Positions 1 through 6,960 of a stretch of DNA of 7,852 bases are shown one piece after another (within the stretch, counting starts at the first letter, position 1; every line of letters starts with the position of its first letter). Source of the DNA: Deltaproteobacteria bacterium (GTDB lineage: Bacteria > Desulfobacterota > Desulfomonilia > UBA1062); the NCBI GenBank assembly GCA_023230665.1, contig JALNWY010000148.1, positions 1 to 7,852 of the forward strand, written 5' to 3'. Made by a program: the position numbers and the translations under genes. Under the pieces are notes generated by a model. It worked only from the letters and a program-made list of their open reading frames with translations, searched no databases and had not been told where the DNA came from.

Positions 1-1166
1 CCGATGAGCGACACCCCGCCCGGCCGAATCCGTTCGAGCCCTACGATGGAGGTGGCGAGGCCTGCCCCGGGATTGATGATGCCGATGCTATTGGGACCCA
101 TGAGCCTCAGGCCTGTTGCGCGGACATGCCGGGCAAGCTCTTTCTGCTCTGCCAGCCCGGATTCACCGGCGTCAGAGTAGCCGCCCGTGCTCAGGATGAT
201 ATTCCGCACGCCCTTGACCGCGCAGTCTTTCAGGGCCTCCGGCACGGCAGCCTTTGGGATCACGAACATGGCGAGATCAACCGGGTCCGGCACCTCGCTC
301 ACTCTGGCGTAGGCCTTCATGCCAAGGATCTCATCCGCACCCGGATTGATGGGATATATCCTGCCCTGGAAACCGGCCTTGAGCAGATTCCGCAGGATGA
401 TGTTGCCGCCCTTGCCAGGGGTCTTGGATGCGCCGATCAGCGCGATCGAACCCGGGTTGAAAAATGGATCGACCGTGCCGGCATCCGGGGCCTTCGCCTC
501 CCGGGCACGCGGTTTCCCGTTGCAGCGGACGAGCGCATCAACTGCCAGCGCACCGTTTTCGCGCACAATCAAGGGGTTCACGTCGATCTCGATGATATCG
601 TGCCGTTTTGCGACGAGTCTGGAGAGGGCCTGCAAGGCCCGGGCGACCGCCTCGACATCCACGGGCAGCCGGGAGCGGTATCCCTGCAGGAGAGCGGCAC
701 CCTTCAGGCGCATGAGCATGGCGCGGGCCGTCTTCAGGTCAACGGGCGCGATCTCCACGGCCGTATCGCGGAATATCTCGGTAAAGATGCCCCCGATCCC
801 GGCCAGGACTACAGGGCCGAAAACCGGATCGCGCCTCGCACCCAGAATGAGCTCGACGCCCGGCCCTGCCATCTTCTGCACCAGGAGTTTGGGTGCTATG
901 CCGTCGAACCGGGCTAGCATATCGCGGGCCGCTGTTCTCAATGCCTGCCGGTCAGGGACATTCAACACGACCCCGCCCTGCTCTGTCTTGTGGAGCACCT
1001 TTTCCGAGCAGACCTTGAGAACCACGGGAAATCCCAGCTTGTCGGCCGCATCCGCAGCATCTTCTTCGTCAGCCGCAAGGATCTGATCCACCACGGGGAT
1101 CCCCCATTCCCTGAGCAAAAGTGCACCCTCATACTCGTTCTTTGCTGCAATATGTTCTGTTTCCAA
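1..1166 (-). CDS. ADP-forming acyl/acetyl-CoA synthetase, ATP-grasp (beta) then CoA-binding (alpha) order, 3'-truncated by window edge
   Basis: The first 388 residues are visible and the C-terminus lies beyond the left edge. Family role: interconverts acyl-CoA + ADP + Pi with acid + CoA + ATP in the cytoplasm, for ATP formation or acid activation. Residues 1-215 are an ATP-grasp region. It contains VLHKTEQGG around residues 57-65, whose His59 matches the phosphorylated His of the family's beta subunit, and IEIDVNPL at 192-199, the ATP-grasp metal/nucleotide strand. Residues about 235-375 are a CoA-binding Rossmann domain, with NPGSIALIGAS at 237-247, YPINP at 271-275 and GPNSIGIINP at 357-366. 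The succinyl-CoA-ligase-like part with the alpha catalytic His would follow and is not visible. The start chosen is a TTG (minus strand, 1166-1164) with GGAG 8 nt upstream. No in-frame ATG lies between it and the stop at about 1193. The acyl substrate cannot be deduced. Confidence 0.88.
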   Translation of the reverse strand, partial: METEHIAAKNEYEGALLLREWGIPVVDQILAADEEDAADAADKLGFPVVLKVCSEKVLHKTEQGGVVLNVPDRQALRTAARDMLARFDGIAPKLLVQKMAGPGVELILGARRDPVFGPVVLAGIGGIFTEIFRDTAVEIAPVDLKTARAMLMRLKGAALLQGYRSRLPVDVEAVARALQALSRLVAKRHDIIEIDVNPLIVRENGALAVDALVRCNGKPRAREAKAPDAGTVDPFFNPGSIALIGASKTPGKGGNIILRNLLKAGFQGRIYPINPGADEILGMKAYARVSEVPDPVDLAMFVIPKAAVPEALKDCAVKGVRNIILSTGGYSDAGESGLAEQKELARHVRATGLRLMGPNSIGIINPGAGLATSIVGLERIRPGGVSLI

Positions 1167-1295
1167 AGGTCTCTCTCCGTAAGATAAATTTTAATATCGT
1201 CAGACACATACCAGAATCATGCACTGAAAGACAATACCCTGCGGACCTGTCTCGCACGGTAACCCGGAGGCCTCGGTGGGTCAGGCATCAGACCC

Positions 1296-1326
1296 TCACT
1301 CCGGGCGGCCAGGCCGCTGGGAGTGA
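1296..1326. other. Long hairpin across the 3' end of the MFS gene
   Basis: TCACTCC (1296-1302) pairs with GGAGTGA (1320-1326). Inside, GCGGCC and GGCCGC pair around a single A, so the real stem would be 5 bp with a 3-nt loop. The two stems are separated by a 2-by-2 internal loop. It contains the transporter's stop codon at its outer base. There is no T-run on either side, so it is not a classical intrinsic terminator. It may stabilise the mRNA 3' end or attenuate readthrough into the downstream synthetase gene. Confidence 0.45.
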
Positions 1327-2489
1327 ATGAACAGGTAGAAGATCAACCCTGCTAAGGCAAGGGGAATCAGGTTGGCGAAAAACATGGCCCGATATCCGGC
1401 AGTCTCTGCCACGTGGCCCCAGAGGATTGTACCCAGGCCGATGCCCAGGTCGATCGAGATCATATAGGTACCGGTGGCTGCGCCGCGCCTGTTTACCGGA
1501 ACATACCGAACGGCCAGGGCCTGCAGTGTGGGGATAAAAAAGCCGAACCCGGTGCCGAGCAGCGCGCCGGTGAGGATGAACCCACCCATGGTGTGCGACA
1601 GGCCCACGGTCACCAGGCCGAAAAACACCGCCAGATGAGCAGCGAGCAGGATCTTGTCGGCGCCGCCCCTGTCTGCCCAGCGTCCGGAGAGAGGCCGGGT
1701 GACCAGCATGACCAGGGCAAGGGCGGTAAAAAAGGGGCCGATATTGGTGATTCCCTGCTCGGCAGCGTACAGCGCTATGAAGGACATCACGGCCCCGAAC
1801 ACGACCGAGATGAAAAACATCACCCCGGATGCGGGCAGGGCTGCCTTCTCCATCAGGCCGGTCAGAATCGACCGGGGCGGGCCGGGCAGACCGATTTCTG
1901 GCGCGTCACCGGCATGATCGTGCCTGCTCTGCACGAGCAGACTGCTGCTCAAGGACAGCATTGTCAGTATCACCACCGCGAGAAACAATATAGGAAACCC
2001 ATAGTGATGAATCAGCCAGAAAGCGATCATGGGGGTGATGGCCATAGAGAAGGATGACGTGAGCCCAAAATATCCGATGCCCTCGCTGAAGCGCCCCACG
2101 GGCAGGATGTCGATCACCATGGTGCCGATGGCTGTGCCCACCATGCCGAAAGCCAGGCCGTGAAAACACCGCACCGCTGTCAGGAGCGGGACATCTCCAG
2201 CGAAGCGGTAGAGTGTGGTAGCGATAACCGTCAGCAGCAGGGCCACAACCGTGGTCTTTTTCCGGCCCCATCGATCCACAAGCGCACCCGCAACAGGCCG
2301 CATGACCATGGCGCCGACCGTGTAGGCAGCCATCACGTATCCCACGTCCCTGCGGCTGCCGCCTATGTGAAGCAGATATACGGGCAGGGTGGGCGTGATC
2401 ATGTGCGCGCTCATGAACAGCGCCAGGTTGGCCGTGCAAAGCGAGCTAAAGTCTCTGGTCCAGATAGTTGCCGGTTCTTCGGATGCCAT
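1296..2489 (-). CDS. Major facilitator superfamily (MFS) transporter
   Basis: A 397-residue integral membrane protein of the usual MFS length, with hydrophobic segments consistent with 12 transmembrane helices in two halves. The loop 2-3 signature motif A is clear at residues 68-78 (GALVDRWGRKK). A degenerate copy sits at 269-279 (GRWADRGGADK), where the second half expects it. A polar linker at about 187-207 separates the halves. It should be a proton-driven exporter or facilitator of a small molecule in the cytoplasmic membrane; the substrate cannot be told from sequence. The frame stays open upstream to 2693, but I chose the ATG at 2489. It has AGGAA 9 nt ahead, and the extra 68 upstream residues are Cys/Arg/Pro-rich and unlike an MFS N-terminus. 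The acyl-CoA synthetase gene lies 129 bp downstream on the same strand, so co-transcription is possible but interrupted by a hairpin. Confidence 0.92.
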   Translation of the reverse strand: MASEEPATIWTRDFSSLCTANLALFMSAHMITPTLPVYLLHIGGSRRDVGYVMAAYTVGAMVMRPVAGALVDRWGRKKTTVVALLLTVIATTLYRFAGDVPLLTAVRCFHGLAFGMVGTAIGTMVIDILPVGRFSEGIGYFGLTSSFSMAITPMIAFWLIHHYGFPILFLAVVILTMLSLSSSLLVQSRHDHAGDAPEIGLPGPPRSILTGLMEKAALPASGVMFFISVVFGAVMSFIALYAAEQGITNIGPFFTALALVMLVTRPLSGRWADRGGADKILLAAHLAVFFGLVTVGLSHTMGGFILTGALLGTGFGFFIPTLQALAVRYVPVNRRGAATGTYMISIDLGIGLGTILWGHVAETAGYRAMFFANLIPLALAGLIFYLFIHSQRPGRPE

Positions 2490-2876
2490 GGTGTCTTCTT
2501 CCTGTCCCCTGTCTCTGCAGCAGACCCTGTCCGGATCAGACAGAGGCCAAGGACAGAGCATACAGTGCCCATAATCACAGCTTTTTGAATCATTCCTGCG
2601 GGCTTGCCGGATGCCCGGCAACGCCATGGAGCAAAACATACCTGTCCGCATTGCACGATTGCGGGTCCAGAAGCGTCGTAACACTCCTGCCATTCTCCGT
2701 CAATGGGTGGGAGAGATCCCGCACGCCCTGCAGGCCTCTGGGGGTTTTTAAACACCTGCTGTACGGGCAGAGCCGCCTTGTATACTCGCTCATGGGGGTT
2801 TTTTCGATATTTAAGGATCGGCCAGTTTTTTCCGGCTGGAGGCCGGATCTGGGCCAGAATCCTCGGGACGGCCGGA
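2490..2876. other. 387-bp intergenic region with no convincing gene
   Basis: This lies between the acetyltransferase stop and the transporter start, both on the minus strand. Frames are open on both strands, but none has a good start site or a recognisable protein. Visible structure: a perfect 7-bp hairpin TTGCCGG-atgc-CCGGCAA at 2604-2621; two copies of TGGGGGTTTTT at 2739-2749 and 2793-2803; and GGCCGGATC followed by nGGG at 2841-2853 and again at 2870-2882. A weak promoter candidate for the transporter is listed separately. The length suggests a long 5' leader or a decayed gene. Confidence 0.5.
2675..2703 (-). promoter_or_regulatory. Weak sigma-70-like promoter candidate for the MFS gene
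   Basis: On the minus strand, TTGACG (2703-2698) is followed after 17 nt by TACGAC (2680-2675). The -35 matches 5 of 6 bases and the spacing is ideal, but the -10 matches only 3 of 6. It would give a leader of about 180 nt carrying the 2604-2621 hairpin ahead of the transporter start. Such a match can occur by chance. Confidence 0.2.
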
Positions 2877-3329
2877 TCAGGGCTCTTGATAGAGCCTTTT
2901 GGTGAACCTGAGGCCGGTGTCGATATAGCCGATATGCCGGTAGAAGTCGTGGGATTCCTTCCGGCGGCTGCTGCTGGTGAGAACCACCAGAAGGGCGCCC
3001 TGCCCCGCGAGCCAGGACTCGACCCTCTCGATCAGCATCTTTCCGATGCCGCGGCCCCGCAGCTTCTCATCGACGACGAGCGCGGTCAACCTCCCGTACA
3101 TGCCGGTGAATTCGAGAGAATGCCCGAGATAGACCCCGACGAGCCCGATGACCTCGTCTTGCGCCTCTGCAACAAAGGTCTTGTATTCCTTGAGCAAAGA
3201 CAGGGTCTCGATCCTTCCCGTCATCTCTTCGGCTGAAGCGGGATACCCCAGCTGGGAGAAGAGCGAGGCTACGGCTTGTGCATCACCTGCCACGGCTTCT
3301 CGTATGATACATCCTTTTGCAGCATCCAT
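2877..3329 (-). CDS. GNAT family N-acetyltransferase
   Basis: A 150-residue single-domain cytosolic protein, typical for the Gcn5-related N-acetyltransferase fold, which moves acetyl from acetyl-CoA to an amine. The acetyl-CoA pyrophosphate-binding motif A is clear: LTALVVDEKL at 81-90, then RGRGIG at 91-96. The C-terminal HDFYRHIGY at 127-135 is the usual beta-6/helix signature. The N-terminus IIREAVAGDAQAV (8-20) is the standard first strand and helix. The substrate is unknown; the sequence does not point to a specific antibiotic or ribosomal-protein class. An alternative TTG start at 3359 adds 10 residues but has no ribosome binding site. The ATG at 3329 has a distant GGAG about 12 nt ahead and matches the usual family start, so I prefer it. 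It is divergent from the toxin-antitoxin pair across about 150 bp. Confidence 0.87.
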   Translation of the reverse strand: MDAAKGCIIREAVAGDAQAVASLFSQLGYPASAEEMTGRIETLSLLKEYKTFVAEAQDEVIGLVGVYLGHSLEFTGMYGRLTALVVDEKLRGRGIGKMLIERVESWLAGQGALLVVLTSSSRRKESHDFYRHIGYIDTGLRFTKRLYQEP

Positions 3330-3447
3330 TCCGCACGAATTCTCCGATGGTCTCCACAATGAATAATGACATCCGGATCGGGTAAATCAATGGGACAGCA
3401 TGGGACGTTGATCCTAAAGAGGGGCTTAACTTTATTTGTATTCATAT

Positions 3448-3464
3448 GTATCCAAATTGGATAC
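3448..3464. promoter_or_regulatory. Perfect 17-bp palindrome, probable operator of the RHH/ParE operon
   Basis: GTATCCAA-A-TTGGATAC reads identically on both strands and ends 5 nt before the antitoxin's Shine-Dalgarno sequence. Ribbon-helix-helix antitoxins commonly bind short palindromes here and repress their own operon, so this is the natural operator. The surrounding 3426-3450 stretch is AT-rich. A weak promoter pairing, TTGATC (3408-3413), 17 nt, TTTATT (3431-3436), would place it near the transcription start. Confidence 0.65.
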
Positions 3465-3481
3465 CGAACAGGAGGTGTTTC

Positions 3482-3721
3482 ATGAAATCAACAACCGTTC
3501 GTATTGATAATGATATGCTGAGCCGCGTTGACGGCTTGGCGAAGTCCTTAAGCCGGTCGAGATCCTGGGTAATCAATCAAGCAATAAGCCGATTCCTCGA
3601 TTATGAGGAATGGTTTGTCAAGGAAGTTAAAGACGGACTGGAAGAAGTAGAGCGAGGCGAAATCGCCGCACATGATGAAGTTGTCAAGAATTTCCGCAAA
3701 TGGGGCGTAAATGCAGGTTAG
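3482..3721 (+). CDS. Ribbon-helix-helix (CopG/ParD-like) antitoxin
   Basis: A 79-residue protein. Residues 2-9 (KSTTVRID) form the N-terminal DNA-binding beta strand. Two helices follow (about 11-23 and 26-39), with SRSRSWVINQA at 24-34, the usual RHH turn and second helix. The charged C-terminal tail (about 42-75) is the part that typically wraps and neutralises the toxin. The start is set by a consensus AGGAGGT at 3470-3476, 5 nt ahead of the ATG. A longer frame from 3446 would run through the operator and lacks a binding site. It overlaps the toxin gene by 11 bp, the translational coupling usual for type II modules. It should repress its own promoter through the 3448-3464 palindrome. The partner is the ParE-like toxin immediately downstream. 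Confidence 0.87.
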   Translation: MKSTTVRIDNDMLSRVDGLAKSLSRSRSWVINQAISRFLDYEEWFVKEVKDGLEEVERGEIAAHDEVVKNFRKWGVNAG

Positions 3722-4010
3722 GTGGACGCTTAAGGCGCTCGTGAACTTAAATGATGCTGTTGAATATATTGCAGCCGACAATCCTACAGCGGCTGCTGAG
3801 GTAACGCAACGAATTTGGGATGCTGCACAGAGGGTAATCCGGCAACCAGGAATAGGGCGACCTGGGAAGATCTCAAGGATACGAGAACTCGTTATTCCGG
3901 GCCTGCCATACGTCCTGCCTTATGTTGAGAAAGAGGGAGCCGTGATTATCTTGCGAGTTATGCACACTTCGATGAAAAGGAGATTCGTTCGTCAAATCAA
4001 AAAAACTTGA
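3711..4010 (+). CDS. RelE/ParE superfamily toxin
   Basis: A 99-residue protein of normal family length. WTLKALVNLNDAVEYIA (5-21) is the first strand and helix of the fold. IWDAAQRVIRQPGIGRPGK (35-53) holds the conserved PxxGRPG turn, followed by RELVIPGLPYVLPYV (58-72) and the C-terminal strand VIILRVMHTSMKRR (78-91). This pattern is closer to ParE (gyrase-directed) than to ribosome-dependent RelE, but the target cannot be read from the sequence, and some family members are inactive. It starts inside the antitoxin's last codons in another frame, so translation is probably coupled. No clear terminator follows it. No frameshift or loss of the core motifs is seen, so it looks intact. Confidence 0.87.
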   Translation: MQVRWTLKALVNLNDAVEYIAADNPTAAAEVTQRIWDAAQRVIRQPGIGRPGKISRIRELVIPGLPYVLPYVEKEGAVIILRVMHTSMKRRFVRQIKKT

Positions 4011-4121
4011 TCATCGAGTTACAGAAACAGACAAGGCAAATCTCAAACTTATCTTCAGGCTTATACGGGCAGTCACGCTCTGAAGCACCCCGACAGGGAG
4101 CACAATGGTGATTGATATTAG

Positions 4122-4427
4122 GACTTTGCTCAGGGGCTTTCACCAGGAACCCACGCAAGAACGTCTTTACTGGCTTCCTTTGTCACGGAATCGGATCGCC
4201 CTCTTTGCTCTGATTTGCACAAGGAACGCCTTACCGTGATCATCGACAAGGGCATGAACGCTCATTTGAGACTGAGTCATTACCTTGAACCCTATTTTGT
4301 CCCCGTGTATCAATATATTTGTCTATATCTTGAGTATGGTGCGTATTCCGATGAAAACGGCCAGGCAATATGGTCCAAAGCAGCATGGAGAAAGACATCT
4401 CTGGTGAACACCTCGTTTCTCTCTTGA
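4122..4427 (+). pseudogene. Possible remnant of an IS1634-type transposase
   Basis: In the frame open from 4122 to 4427, the segment 4215-4262 reads LHKERLTVIIDKGMNA. From memory, this resembles the strand carrying a catalytic Asp in IS1634/IS4-group DDE transposases (LTVVIDKGMNS type); the Asp codon is 4245-4247. Neither the preceding residues nor the following 55 (HLRLSHYLEP onward) continue the match convincingly. Stop codons at 4113 and 4119 close the frame upstream. No terminal inverted repeats or target duplication were found. If real, it is a short dead fragment of an insertion sequence. It may also be coincidence, since the recognisable part is only about 15 residues. Confidence 0.35.
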
Positions 4428-4451
4428 AAGTAAAGGGGCATACGTTGCAAA

Positions 4452-4483
4452 GGCAAAGAATTGCTTTGCCCACCAAGGGGTGG
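4452..4483 (+). promoter_or_regulatory. Two adjacent hairpins just upstream of the histidine kinase start
   Basis: GGCAAAG (4452-4458) pairs with CTTTGCC (4464-4470) around a 5-nt loop. Directly after it, CCACC (4470-4474) pairs with GGTGG (4479-4483) around a 4-nt loop. The second stem shares C4470, so the two compete by one base pair. The kinase's AGGAG at 4491-4495 begins 7 nt after the second stem. There is no T-run, so they are not a terminator. They could influence mRNA stability or ribosome access in the kinase leader. Confidence 0.4.
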
Positions 4484-4500
4484 AACCGTAAGGAGCATGT

Positions 4501-6912
4501 ATGAAACAACGGTCCGGCAAAAGAAAGGCGAGACCAGATCCCATCTCTCTTACAGGAGAAGTATTGGACACATTCGGCCGGGGAATGATCCATCTCGACC
4601 CCAACATGAACCTGACATATGCAAACCGTACCGCTTCCAGGCTTTTAGGAAAACGACAGGCGGGTCTGGCTCTCCAGAATATCCTATCCGGACCGCTTGG
4701 TCGCACATTCTTGGAGGCATCTCTTAGGGCATTGAAGGAAAAGATCATAGTCAATTTCGAGGGATATTATCCCGAACCCTTGGATATCTGGCTCAAAGTG
4801 CATTGTTTGCCACAGGAACATGGGATAATTACGGTTTTAGAGGATATCACCAGTGAATTAAAGCAACTGGAAAACCATGCGAGGAATAAAGCCTTGCTTG
4901 GAGAATCAAAGGAGATCTCAGCACAAGGTATCTCACAGGAAAGAGAAGATGTTGGAGGGCTCAAGCTCGCGCAAACAGCCTTGCGCGAGAGCCGGGAAAA
5001 ACTCAGGATAGCGCAGCAGGCCGGTAAAGTGGGTATATTTGACTGGGATATAGTGACAAACACGATTTCCTTGAGTGACGAATTGAAAGCGATGTACGGG
5101 GTGACTCCTGATTTTATTGGCTCCCTGGACAACTGGGCCAAGATCACCCCGCCGGAAGACATCAGATCCCTCCTGGAGAAGTTACAGCAAACAGTGGCCC
5201 AACATAAAAAAGAAGAGGAAGGCGAGTATCGTATTATCTACCCTGATGGCGAAGTCCGCTGGATGTTGAGCAGGGGGTTTATAAGCTATGAGGGCCACAG
5301 ACCTATTCGCATCATCGGGACAGCCATAGATATCACCGAGCTTAAGAGTTCCCGGGATCTGCTCAGCAGGGTCAACGAAGAGCTTGAGCAGAAGGTGCAG
5401 GCTCACACCGGTGCCTTGTCCAGGACCGTTGCCAAACTGAATGAGCAAAGAGAACTTCTCCAGGCTATCATCGACAATATCCCTGTGATCATCACCCTCT
5501 GGAAGCCTGATCTGGAGCTGATCATGGTGAACAGGGAGTTCGAGCGTATCGGCGGGTGGCCCCGGGAAGAGGCCCTGAACATGGATATCCTCACGCCCAG
5601 CTTTCCTGACCCTGCCTACCGGCAAGAGATTATCAGGAAGGTGAGAACGGCCCAATCGACCTGGGGAGATTTGGTATGGACCACCCGATCCGGCAGGAAG
5701 CTGGACATACTCTGGTCAGCGATCGGTTTGTCAGACGGCTCCCGCCTAGGTATCGGCATCGATATCACCCAGCGCAAAAAGATGGAAAAGAACCTTTTGC
5801 ACCTGGCGACGGCTGTGGAGCAGGCAGGGGAGGGATTCGTCCTGTTCAATGCCGACTGGGTAATCGAGTATGTGAATCCGGCATATGAACACTTAACCGG
5901 TTACACAAAAGAAGAGCTGATCGGCAAGGGAGAAGATCTTTTGATCAGCAGCGTCATTGGTGATGTCGATCCGGAACTGCCACATAGAGCAGTTTGCCAG
6001 GGAGAGATCTGGAGAAGTCATATCAAGGTGTTAACAAAATCCGGAGATATCATTGATGTACATCTCACCCTATCGCCGGTAAGGGATAATACGGGCGAAT
6101 TTATCAAGTATGTTTCTATCGTCAAGGATATTTCGCAGGAAGTGAGGCATCAGCAGGCGACTGCCCAGTCTCAGAAGATGGAGGCCATCGGAACCCTTGC
6201 AGGCGGGATCGCCCATGACCTGAAAAATATCTTCACGCCCATCTTGATCAATTCCGAAACCGCCGTGGAGGAAGTCGGCAAGGGCGATCCAGTGTGCCCC
6301 TTGCTGGAAGAGATATTGCAAGCAGCCCGCACGGGGATGGACCTGGTAGAGCACATCACCACCTTTTCCCGGATGAAATCCGTGGAAAAAATTCCGGTAG
6401 ACATCACATCCCTGGTGAGCGAGATACTGACACTGCTTCGAGCTGCCGTCTCCAAGACGATCGAAATACGCACCAGAATTAATACTGATAATGCGGTTGT
6501 GAACGCGAATCCCACCCAGATCAAACAGGTGTTGATAAACCTTGGCAGCAATGCAGCATATGCCATGAAGGGACAGCGTGGATTGTTGGAGATGGGTGTG
6601 GCATGCGTTGAGCTTGACAAGGACATAGCATCGATGATCTCACCTGATCTATCTTCCGGACCTCACATCGAGGTGGCTGTGAGGGATACCGGGCAAGGCA
6701 TTGATGAAGAGACACTCCAGCACATTTTTGATCCGTTTTTTACCACCAAACAAGGAGAAGGAACAGGCATGGGTCTTACGGTGGTGCAGTGGATCGTCAA
6801 GGACCACAAGGGCGCTGTCAGTGTCTGGAGCCGGCCGGGCAAAGGCTCAATATTCAAAGTACTCCTGCCCAAGCTGGAGAAAGAACCTAGTGCCGAGATA
6901 CAGGAACACTGA
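4501..6912 (+). CDS. Cytosolic multi-PAS sensor histidine kinase
   Basis: An 803-residue sensor kinase that autophosphorylates a His in response to a signal sensed by PAS domains and passes the phosphate to a response regulator. Order: PAS-like 1 (about 16-118, degenerate); PAS 2 (about 170-280, ending YRIIYPDGEVRW...GTAIDIT); coiled coil (about 280-320); PAS 3 (about 320-424, ending GIGIDIT); PAS 4 (about 435-547, with YVNPAYEHLTGY at 457-468); HisKA with GGIAHDLKN at 568-576 (His572); then HATPase_c. The ATPase shows the N box NLGSNAAYAM (680-689, Asn684), G1 VRDTGQGID (727-735), F box IFDPFFTTK (742-750) and G2 GEGTGMGL (752-759). All catalytic motifs are intact. No transmembrane segment or signal peptide is visible, so it should be cytosolic. 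AGGAG at 4491-4495, 5 nt ahead, supports the ATG. No receiver domain or response regulator gene is in the window, so its partner and ligand are unknown. Confidence 0.95.
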   Translation: MKQRSGKRKARPDPISLTGEVLDTFGRGMIHLDPNMNLTYANRTASRLLGKRQAGLALQNILSGPLGRTFLEASLRALKEKIIVNFEGYYPEPLDIWLKVHCLPQEHGIITVLEDITSELKQLENHARNKALLGESKEISAQGISQEREDVGGLKLAQTALRESREKLRIAQQAGKVGIFDWDIVTNTISLSDELKAMYGVTPDFIGSLDNWAKITPPEDIRSLLEKLQQTVAQHKKEEEGEYRIIYPDGEVRWMLSRGFISYEGHRPIRIIGTAIDITELKSSRDLLSRVNEELEQKVQAHTGALSRTVAKLNEQRELLQAIIDNIPVIITLWKPDLELIMVNREFERIGGWPREEALNMDILTPSFPDPAYRQEIIRKVRTAQSTWGDLVWTTRSGRKLDILWSAIGLSDGSRLGIGIDITQRKKMEKNLLHLATAVEQAGEGFVLFNADWVIEYVNPAYEHLTGYTKEELIGKGEDLLISSVIGDVDPELPHRAVCQGEIWRSHIKVLTKSGDIIDVHLTLSPVRDNTGEFIKYVSIVKDISQEVRHQQATAQSQKMEAIGTLAGGIAHDLKNIFTPILINSETAVEEVGKGDPVCPLLEEILQAARTGMDLVEHITTFSRMKSVEKIPVDITSLVSEILTLLRAAVSKTIEIRTRINTDNAVVNANPTQIKQVLINLGSNAAYAMKGQRGLLEMGVACVELDKDIASMISPDLSSGPHIEVAVRDTGQGIDEETLQHIFDPFFTTKQGEGTGMGLTVVQWIVKDHKGAVSVWSRPGKGSIFKVLLPKLEKEPSAEIQEH

Positions 6913-6960
6913 GGGCTTTTTAAGCTACATATGCTTGCCTGTAAACTGTAAACCGAAACC

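Larger units (their letters stand above)
4011..4500. other. 490-bp gap between ParE toxin and histidine kinase
   Basis: No intact gene is supported here. It contains the possible transposase remnant in its middle and two hairpins at its right end. A 44-codon frame at 4105-4239 has a GGGAG 4 nt ahead but no recognisable product. The composition is more AT-rich than the left third of the window, which fits accessory DNA. Confidence 0.5.

Noticed and set aside
126..1086. Long plus-strand open frames over the synthetase gene
   Set aside because: They are antisense shadows in GC-rich DNA; the minus-strand frame encodes clear ATP-grasp and CoA-binding motifs.
1413..2588. Plus-strand frames of 140-214 residues over the transporter gene
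   Set aside because: Low-complexity antisense translations with no recognisable domain and no ribosome binding sites.
2490..2693. N-terminal extension of the MFS protein
   Set aside because: The extra 68 residues are Cys/Arg/Pro-rich and not membrane-like; the ATG at 2489 has its own AGGAA site.
2826..2845. CCGGC/GCCGG hairpin next to a T-run as a terminator for the acetyltransferase
   Set aside because: On the strand being transcribed, A residues rather than T residues follow the hairpin, so the orientation is wrong.
4105..4239. 44-codon plus-strand frame with GGGAG 4 nt ahead
   Set aside because: No recognisable product. It overlaps the transposase-like segment in another frame, so it is probably chance.
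6913..6925. Possible terminator after the kinase (GGGCTTTTTAAGC)
   Set aside because: Only a 4-bp imperfect stem with the T-run inside it; not an intrinsic terminator.
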